Assembly (NCBI GenBank): GCA_020853405.1
Contig: JADYYZ010000377.1
Location: forward strand, 1-12,132
Origin: Acetobacteraceae bacterium
GTDB taxonomy: Bacteria > Pseudomonadota > Alphaproteobacteria > Acetobacterales > Acetobacteraceae
DNA: 12,132 nt
Direction: 5' to 3'
This document shows, piece by piece, positions 7,686-12,132 of the stretch. Position numbers and translations under genes: made by a program. The notes below the pieces were generated by a model. That model had not been told where the DNA came from. It saw only the letters and a program-made list of their open reading frames with translations, and did no database searches. The first letter of the stretch is position 1; each line of letters opens with the position of its first letter.

Positions 7686-8151
7686 TAGACGCCCGCCGCG
7701 GCCCCCCCTGCCCGCGGCGGTATCGATTTCGCTCGACGACCCTGGCTGGTGCCGGGCGGTGCGCGAGCCCGCGCGGCTCGCGCGCCGTGCCGCCGCCGCC
7801 GCCCGCGCGCTGGCACGGGCACAAGGTCGGCTTGCGGTCGCGCTGGCCGACGATGCCAGCCTGCGCGGCCTGAATGCGCGTTTCCGCGGCCGCGACCACG
7901 CCACCAACGTGCTGTCGTTCCCGTCGCGCCAGGGCCTGGGCGATGTGATCCTGGCGCGCCGCGTGGTGCTTCGCGAAGCCCGCGCCGAAGGCGTGAGCGC
8001 GGCCGCACGGCTCGCCCACCTGGTCGTGCACGGTGTGCTGCACCTCGCCGGCTTCGACCACGCGAACCCGCGCGCGGCCCGCGCAATGGAGGCCGCCGAG
8101 GCGGCGGCGCTGCGCCGGCTCGGCCTTTCCAACCCGTGGCGGCGGCGATGA
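7672..8151 (+). CDS. ybeY: Endoribonuclease YbeY, rRNA maturation factor
   Basis: A 159-aa metal-dependent endoribonuclease acting in 16S rRNA 3'-end maturation and ribosome quality control. The Zn-binding motif HGVLHLAGFDH is complete (H120, H124, H130). LNARFRGRDHATNVLSFP (67-84) is the conserved block before the GDV strand (90-92). The first 20 residues are Pro/Arg-rich and non-conserved. The ATG at 7672 has AGGA at 7663-7666, inside the end of phoH, so the genes overlap by 14 nt and are probably translationally coupled. It is somewhat compact, but all family landmarks are present. Its stop overlaps the corC start as ATGA. Confidence 0.95.
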   Translation: MEPDSRRPPRPPLPAAVSISLDDPGWCRAVREPARLARRAAAAARALARAQGRLAVALADDASLRGLNARFRGRDHATNVLSFPSRQGLGDVILARRVVLREARAEGVSAAARLAHLVVHGVLHLAGFDHANPRAARAMEAAEAAALRRLGLSNPWRRR

Positions 8152-9128
8152 CCGGCGCGCCGCACGGCCAGCTCGGCAACACCAAGGCGGGCAATGCCAA
8201 GGTGGGCAATGGCAAGGCCGGCAACGGCAAGGCCGGCAACGGCAGGCAGGGCTGGCGCGATCGCCTGGCCCGCCTGGTCCGCCGCCGCCGCCACGCCGAT
8301 ACCGAACTGCGCGAGCAGATCGAGGCGCTGATCGAACAGCGCGCCGAAGGCACCGGCAGCGGCGAGGCGGAGCCTGCGCCGCTGTCCACGCACGAGCGCC
8401 TGATCCTTTCCAACGTGCTGCACCTGCGCGGCACCACCGCTGCCGATGCCATGGTGCCGCGCGCCGACATCGTGGCGCTGCCGCTGGATACCGGGCTTGC
8501 CGACGCGCTTTCCTTCGTCGCGCGCGAGGGGCACAGCCGCTATCCGGTGTACCGCGAGGCGCTGGACGATGTCGTCGGCATGGTCCACATCAAGGACCTG
8601 TACGGCTGGGTCGGGCGCGAGGCCGACTTCTCGCTCTCGGCCATCGTCCGCCGCCTGCTGTTCGTCGCGCCGGCCACGCCGGTGCTCGAGCTGCTGCTGG
8701 ACATGCGGCTGAAGCGCACGCACCTCGCGCTGGTGGTCGACGAGTTCGGCGGCATCGACGGGCTCCTGACCATCGAGGACGTGGTCGAGGAGATCGTCGG
8801 CGACATCGCCGACGAGCACGACGAGCAGGGCGCGCCGCCCTTCGTCGAGCGCGCCGACGGCAGTTTCGACGTCGATGCGCGCCTGCCGCTCGAGGATTTC
8901 GAGGCGAAGCTCGGCCAGGTGCTGACCGAGGCGGAGCGCGCCGCCGATGTCGAGACCGTGGGCGGGCTGGTGCTGCACGCCGCCGGCAGGATTCCTGGCC
9001 GCGGCGAGACCATCGTGCACGCCTCGGGGCTGGCGTTCCGCGTCACCGACTCCGACAGCCGGCGCATCCGGCGCGTGCGGGTGACACGCCCGGCCCCACC
9101 GGCCGAGGCTGCCGTCTCCGCCGCCTGA
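8148..9128 (+). CDS. corC: CorC/HlyC-type CBS-domain protein (hemolysin family)
   Basis: A 326-aa cytosolic-type protein with no N-terminal DUF21 membrane domain. Residues 1-35 are a basic low-complexity extension made of five GNxxx pentads, followed by an Arg-rich stretch (37-48). A tandem CBS pair spans about 98-218, with AMVPRADIVAL (101-111), GHSRYPVY (128-135), DDVVGMVHIKDL (140-151) and LALVVDEFGGIDGLLTIEDVVEEIVGDIADEHD (193-225). The C-terminal CorC_HlyC (transporter-associated) domain spans about 235-312, with VETVGGLV (268-275). Members have been linked to Mg/Co efflux; experimental support is limited, and the gene name is by homology. The ATG overlaps the ybeY stop (ATGA) and has no ribosome-binding site, which fits coupled translation. 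Confidence 0.93.
   Translation: MTGAPHGQLGNTKAGNAKVGNGKAGNGKAGNGRQGWRDRLARLVRRRRHADTELREQIEALIEQRAEGTGSGEAEPAPLSTHERLILSNVLHLRGTTAADAMVPRADIVALPLDTGLADALSFVAREGHSRYPVYREALDDVVGMVHIKDLYGWVGREADFSLSAIVRRLLFVAPATPVLELLLDMRLKRTHLALVVDEFGGIDGLLTIEDVVEEIVGDIADEHDEQGAPPFVERADGSFDVDARLPLEDFEAKLGQVLTEAERAADVETVGGLVLHAAGRIPGRGETIVHASGLAFRVTDSDSRRIRRVRVTRPAPPAEAAVSAA
8175..8249 (+). repeat. Five tandem 15-nt units inside corC
   Basis: Five in-frame 15-nt units start at 8175, 8190, 8205, 8220 and 8235, each beginning GGCAAC or GGCAAT. They encode GNTKA, GNAKV, GNGKA, GNGKA and GNGRQ. Units 3 and 4 differ at a single base, which suggests recent expansion by slippage or unequal exchange. Gain or loss of units keeps the reading frame. 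The repeat only alters the basic N-terminal extension before the CBS domains. Confidence 0.9.
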
Positions 9129-9139
9129 CCGCGCCGCGC

Positions 9140-10702
9140 GTGATCGCACGCATCACCCGGCATCTGCGCGGCCGCACCGGCTGGCGCGCCAGCGCGACCG
9201 CGCTCGGGCTTGGCGTGCTGGCCGCCTTGGCGCTGCCGCCGCTTCACGCCGTGCCGCTGCTGTGGCTTGCGATCCCTGGCCTGCTGGTGCTGGTCGAGGC
9301 GGCGCCATCGTGGCGGGCGGCGGGCGTTCGCGCCTTCGCGTTCGGGCTTGGCCACCATCTCGCCGGCCTGTTCTGGATCACCGATGCGCTGATCATCGAG
9401 GCCGAGCGCGCCTGGTTCCTGATTCCGGTGGCGGTGCCGGCGGTTGCCGGCCTGCTTGCGCTCTTCATCGCGCCGGCCGGGATCGCGGCGTTTCTGGCGC
9501 GGCCCGGATGGCGGCGGGTGCTCGCCTTCGCCGGCGCCTGGAGCCTCGGCGAGCTCGCCCGGACCTATGTGCTGACGGGGTTTCCCTGGAACCTCGTCGC
9601 CACCGTCTGGGCGTTCGCGGCATTGCCGATGCAGATTTCCGCCTGGGTCGGCGTGCACGGGCTGTCGTTGGCGAGCGTGCTGGTCGCGGCGCTGCCGGTT
9701 CTCGGCGCCAGGGGGTTTTTCGCGGCCTGCGTGCTGCTGGCGGCGGGCGGCGCCGCCGGCGTTGCGCGGCTCTGGCCGGCCGAGCCGCCGCCGCTTGCGG
9801 TCGCGCTTCGCATCGTCCAGGGCAACATCGCCCAGGCAGCGAAATGGGACGACGCGCTGCGTGCCCGGCATTTCCGGAAGTATCTGGCGCTGACCGCGAA
9901 TGCGCCGGCGGCCGGGCCGGGCGAGACGATGGTCGTGATCTGGCCGGAAACCGCCTCGCCCTACCTGCTCGCAAGCGACCCGGCAGCCCAGCAGGCCGCC
10001 GCCGCCGCGCTGCCCGAGGGTGGGCTGCTGCTCGCGGGCACCGTGCGGGTCGAGCGTGGGCCGGCTTTGCGCGTCTTCAACAGCCTGGTGGTACTGGATG
10101 CGAACGGCGTGGTGCGCGACGTTTTCGACAAGGCGCACCTGGTGCCATTCGGCGAATACGTGCCGCTGCGCGATCTGCTGCCGCTGCCGCGCCTGGTGCG
10201 CGCGACCATGGATTTCTCGGCCGGGCCCGGCCGGCGCAGTATCGACCCGGGGATCGCCGGGGTGCCGGCGTTCAGCCCGCTTATCTGCTACGAGGCGATC
10301 TTCCCCGGCCAGGTGGTGGACGCGGGCAGCCGGCCGGGCTGGCTTGTGAACATCACCAACGATGCCTGGTTCGGCCGCCTCTCGGGTCCCTGGCAGCATC
10401 TGGCGGCGGCCCGCTTCCGTTCGGTCGAGGAAGGGCTGCCGCTGGCCCGGGCGGCAAACACCGGCATCTCGGCGCTGTTCGATGCGCGTGGGCGCGAGGT
10501 GGCGCGGCTCGGCCTGGGTGCAACGGGGGTGATCGCTGCACCTTTGCCTGCCCCCCTCCCTCCCACGCTGTTCGCGCAGACGGGCGTATGGTTGCCCGCT
10601 TCTCTCGCAGTGTTTGCATTGTTCTGCGGGCTGACTCGTCGTAAGGTTGCACTCAATGGTATGGAGACATCTAAAAAGAAAGACGACACGGCAAAGGCTT
10701 AA
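9140..10702 (+). CDS. lnt: Apolipoprotein N-acyltransferase Lnt
   Basis: A 520-aa inner-membrane enzyme that N-acylates the lipid-modified cysteine of lipoproteins, the last step before Lol-dependent sorting. An N-terminal bundle of hydrophobic segments covers about 15-210 (for example 21-53, 92-120, 176-206). The periplasmic nitrilase-like domain covers about 221-470, with the catalytic triad E270 (IWPETASPY), K331 (FDKAHLVPFGEYVPL) and C383 (PLICYEAIFP). NITNDAWFG (404-412) and RAANTGISALFD (437-448) are family motifs. A final hydrophobic segment lies near 482-498. The GTG at 9140 is in frame 11 nt after the corC stop; no ATG gives a complete first membrane segment. No ribosome-binding site is visible. 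The C-terminus ends in an unusual Lys-rich tail (SKKKDDTAKA) encoded by AT-richer DNA. Confidence 0.95.
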   Translation: MIARITRHLRGRTGWRASATALGLGVLAALALPPLHAVPLLWLAIPGLLVLVEAAPSWRAAGVRAFAFGLGHHLAGLFWITDALIIEAERAWFLIPVAVPAVAGLLALFIAPAGIAAFLARPGWRRVLAFAGAWSLGELARTYVLTGFPWNLVATVWAFAALPMQISAWVGVHGLSLASVLVAALPVLGARGFFAACVLLAAGGAAGVARLWPAEPPPLAVALRIVQGNIAQAAKWDDALRARHFRKYLALTANAPAAGPGETMVVIWPETASPYLLASDPAAQQAAAAALPEGGLLLAGTVRVERGPALRVFNSLVVLDANGVVRDVFDKAHLVPFGEYVPLRDLLPLPRLVRATMDFSAGPGRRSIDPGIAGVPAFSPLICYEAIFPGQVVDAGSRPGWLVNITNDAWFGRLSGPWQHLAAARFRSVEEGLPLARAANTGISALFDARGREVARLGLGATGVIAAPLPAPLPPTLFAQTGVWLPASLAVFALFCGLTRRKVALNGMETSKKKDDTAKA

Positions 10703-10728
10703 ACAAATTCTTCCATCATGATCCCCGA

Positions 10729-10757
10729 TTGACGCGCTCCGGTTGTGTTGTTAACGT
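10729..10757 (+). promoter_or_regulatory. Putative promoter of the XRE regulator gene
   Basis: TTGACG (10729-10734) and TAACGT (10752-10757) are separated by 17 nt, a sigma-70-like arrangement. It lies just after lnt in a locally AT-rich stretch and would start transcription near 10764, about 110 nt before the regulator ATG. This separates the regulator from the lnt cluster, at least in part. Confidence 0.5.
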
Positions 10758-10768
10758 TCCCTTGGGAA
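10757..10768. promoter_or_regulatory. Operator-like inverted repeat at the regulator's transcription start
   Basis: TTCCC (10757-10761) and GGGAA (10764-10768) are perfect arms around TT. The element starts at the last base of the putative -10 and covers the predicted +1. A repressor bound here would block its own promoter, so autoregulation by the XRE protein is possible. The symmetry is seen; binding is inferred. Confidence 0.35.
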
Positions 10769-10780
10769 ATGGCGGTGCGC

Positions 10781-10873
10781 GGAAGGGCGGGGCGACCCTG
10801 ATCCTTCCCGCCAGTCGGCCGAGGCAGGCGGGGGCGCCGGCACTGGCCGGGCCGCCGAAGCGAAGGGCGGGAA
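10781..10873 (+). promoter_or_regulatory. Leader with competing pairings that could mask the start site
   Basis: TTCCCGCC (10805-10812) is perfectly complementary to GGCGGGAA (10866-10873), the purine-rich stretch immediately before the ATG at 10874. The same segment can instead pair with GGCGGG (10786-10791), or its 5' part CCTTCC (10803-10808) with GGAAGG (10781-10786). A third stem, GCCAGT (10810-10815) with ACTGGC (10842-10847), also competes. One fold hides the start region and another frees it, as in a translational switch. The pairings are exact, but GC-rich DNA makes coincidence likely. Confidence 0.35.
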
Positions 10874-11371
10874 ATGGTGGGCATGGTCCAGGATGAGGCG
10901 ATCGAGCGGCCGGAACGGCCAGAGGGGCGGCCCAGCCCGATCGACATGCATGTGGGCGCGCGCATCCGGCTGCGCCGCACCCTGCTTGGCATGAGCCAGG
11001 AGCGGCTGGGGGAGTCGCTCGGCCTTACGTTCCAGCAGATCCAGAAATACGAGCGCGGCGTGAACCGGGTCGGCGCGTCGCGCCTGTTCGATCTCTCTCG
11101 CGTGCTGGACGTGCCGATCAGTTTCTTCTTCGACGACATGCCCGAGCCGCTGGCGCGCGAATACGGCGGTGCCGCGGTGCGCCGTGCCGTCGGCTTCGCC
11201 GAGCCGCAGGACAGTTTCGACGACGACGCGCTGCACCGGCGCGAAACGCTGGAGCTGGTACGCGCCTACTACCGCATCCAGGACCCCAGCGTGCGCAAGC
11301 GCGTGTTCGACCTGATCAAGTCGCTGACGCCGGCGCCCGATGCCGGCATGGCCACCGACAAGACGCTGTAG
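10874..11371 (+). CDS. XRE-family HTH transcriptional regulator, PhrR/PraR-like
   Basis: A 165-aa DNA-binding protein. The Cro/C1-type HTH spans about 27-83: HVGARIRLRRTLLGMSQERLGESLGLTFQQIQKYERGVNRVGASRLFDLSRVLDVPISFFFDD. The recognition-helix region is LTFQQIQKYERG (51-62). The C-terminal part has an acidic linker followed by a helix (ETLELVRAYYRIQDPSVRKRVFDLIKSL, 124-151), as in the alphaproteobacterial family that includes Sinorhizobium PhrR and Azorhizobium PraR. That family is typically located directly after lnt. Targets here are unknown. There are two candidate starts, ATG 10874 and ATG 10883; I take the first because a GGCGGGAA purine tract precedes it, although the spacing is very tight. 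The gene has its own likely promoter. Confidence 0.92.
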   Translation: MVGMVQDEAIERPERPEGRPSPIDMHVGARIRLRRTLLGMSQERLGESLGLTFQQIQKYERGVNRVGASRLFDLSRVLDVPISFFFDDMPEPLAREYGGAAVRRAVGFAEPQDSFDDDALHRRETLELVRAYYRIQDPSVRKRVFDLIKSLTPAPDAGMATDKTL

Positions 11372-11388
11372 GCCCGACCCGGCGGGCC
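11371..11388 (+). terminator. Weak hairpin at the end of the XRE gene
   Basis: GGCCCG (11371-11376) and CGGGCC (11383-11388) form a 6-bp GC stem that begins on the last base of the stop codon. There is no following T-run, so it is only a weak terminator candidate. Confidence 0.25.
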
Positions 11389-11479
11389 GTCCCGGCGCCG
11401 GGCGTGGCGCTGGCGCCGGCTCTGGCGATGCGTGCTGACGGCAGGCCGGGCCTGATCCTGCGCGATCGGCCGACCCGCT

Positions 11480-11505
11480 GCCAAGTGTGCGCCGCATCAC
11501 TTGGC
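11480..11505. promoter_or_regulatory. 8-bp perfect inverted repeat upstream of the TPR gene
   Basis: GCCAAGTG (11480-11487) and CACTTGGC (11498-11505) flank a 10-nt spacer in the 192-bp gap between the XRE gene and the last gene. The centre-to-centre arm distance of 18 bp is compatible with a dimeric regulator. The right arm overlaps a possible -35 (TTGGCC, 11501-11506) that pairs with a weak -10-like ATACCA at 11524. A hairpin terminator is the other reading, but no T-run follows. Confidence 0.4.
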
Positions 11506-11563
11506 CGCATCCTTGTGCCCGCCATACCATGTCCACCGGTCGCCTGTTCACCGGATTGGTGCG

Positions 11564-12132
11564 ATGAACGATCGGTTCAACGCCACGCTGCGCGCCTTCC
11601 TGGCTGCCGGCCCATCCGCCGAGGCGGTCTGGGAGCAGGTCGCGAGGTGGGCAGAGGGCAAGGCGGCCGAAGGGCAGGCTGATCCGGATGTCGCGCTGGG
11701 CGCCTGCACCGCGCTGTTGCAGAGCGGCCGGCTGGCGCCCGGCCGCGCGATGTGCGCCGCCCTGACCAACCGCGCGATCATCTGGCGGCGCAAGGGCGAC
11801 AATGCCAGGGCGATCGAGGACTGCGACAGCGCCTTGCGCCACTGGCCCGCCGAGCCTTCCGCCCTGCAGTGCCGCGCCGGCGCCAGGCTGGCCACCGGCA
11901 ATGTGGCGGGGGCGGCGAGCGACCTGACGCAGCTGCTGAAGTTCGCGCCATTCGCGCCGTTCTTTTTCAGACATCGCGCCGAAGCGTTCGCGGCGGCCGG
12001 TGACCACGTGCGCGCCGAGGCGGACCGTGCGTTCGCCGAGCGGTTCGAGCGCGAACCGGGCCCGGAAGAATGGCCGGCCACGGTGCGGATCATCGGCGTC
12101 GGCGTGCCGCCCGATCCCGCATCCGGGGGCTA
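11564..12132 (+). CDS. TPR-repeat protein, open at the window edge
   Basis: The reading frame from ATG 11564 is open for 189 codons to the window end. The last two bases, TA, could begin a stop codon (or a Tyr codon), so the gene may be almost complete. At least two, perhaps three, tetratricopeptide-like helical pairs are visible: about 64-97 (ALTNRAIIWRRKGDNARAIEDCDSALRHWP), 98-131 (ALQCRAGARLATGNVAGAASDLTQLLKFAP) and 132-165 (FFFRHRAEAFAAAGDHVRAEADRAFAERF). The N-terminal 60 residues look helical without an obvious signal peptide. TPRs mediate protein-protein contacts; the partner is unknown. Codon use matches the neighbours (G/C at most third positions), and the repeat pattern supports real coding. 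The ribosome-binding site is weak. Confidence 0.75.
   Translation, partial: MNDRFNATLRAFLAAGPSAEAVWEQVARWAEGKAAEGQADPDVALGACTALLQSGRLAPGRAMCAALTNRAIIWRRKGDNARAIEDCDSALRHWPAEPSALQCRAGARLATGNVAGAASDLTQLLKFAPFAPFFFRHRAEAFAAAGDHVRAEADRAFAERFEREPGPEEWPATVRIIGVGVPPDPASGG

Noticed and set aside
8175..8249. CRISPR-like array
   Set aside because: The units are 15 nt, directly adjacent with no spacers, and keep the corC reading frame, so this is a coding tandem repeat.
11404..12003. Short plus-strand frames at 11404-11682 and 11752-12003
   Set aside because: Both are out of frame with the longer open frame from 11564, which has TPR-like repeats and runs to the window end.

Overview
The window looks like a chromosomal segment of a GC-rich (about 70%) alphaproteobacterium, most likely Rhodospirillales and plausibly Acetobacteraceae. 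The main reason is the order plsC-like, miaB, phoH, ybeY, corC, lnt, XRE regulator (PhrR/PraR-like), a conserved alphaproteobacterial neighbourhood. Supporting signs are an alphaproteobacterial MmcB gene, a DUF1127 protein and an orphan Bug-type solute receptor. The genus assignment is inference; no rRNA or tRNA gene is visible.

Layout. Positions 1-142 hold no supported gene, only a 14-bp palindrome and a G9 run. At 143-952 (-) lies an unrecognised Ala/Pro-rich protein with a compact Gly-rich core. It is divergent from a small DUF1127 gene (1062-1319, +), and the gap between them carries two overlapping perfect inverted repeats. The DUF1127 gene converges on a minus-strand operon read from 3868 down to 1371: Bug receptor, opine-dehydrogenase-family enzyme, MmcB. 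A hairpin at 1330-1354 sits between the converging ends. From 3970 rightward everything is on the plus strand: a lysophospholipid acyltransferase; a 222-nt gap with a promoter-like sequence and a foldable leader; then the tight cluster miaB-phoH-ybeY-corC-lnt (5215-10702), with 4-nt or 14-nt overlaps and one 11-nt gap. A regulator with its own promoter follows (10874-11371). The last gene is a TPR protein beginning at 11564 that is still open at the window edge; its final two bases, TA, could begin a stop codon.

How the genes work together. The miaB-lnt cluster combines tRNA modification (MiaB), an RNA-associated ATPase (PhoH), rRNA maturation (YbeY), a CBS-domain CorC-like protein and lipoprotein acylation (Lnt). 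With the upstream acyltransferase it forms a translation and envelope housekeeping block. The minus-strand operon pairs a periplasmic binding protein with a cytoplasmic opine-type dehydrogenase, which suggests uptake or metabolism of a keto-acid or amino-acid-derived compound. MmcB, a DNA-repair protein, is probably only a passenger in that unit.

I do not see an obviously new multi-gene system. The best leads are non-coding: the overlapping inverted repeats before the DUF1127 gene, the structured leader before miaB, a possible start-site-sequestering switch before the XRE regulator, and a translationally coupled mini-ORF before the acyltransferase. A 15-nt tandem repeat inside corC is also worth a look. 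In DNA this GC-rich, chance complementarity is common, so these are leads rather than conclusions.
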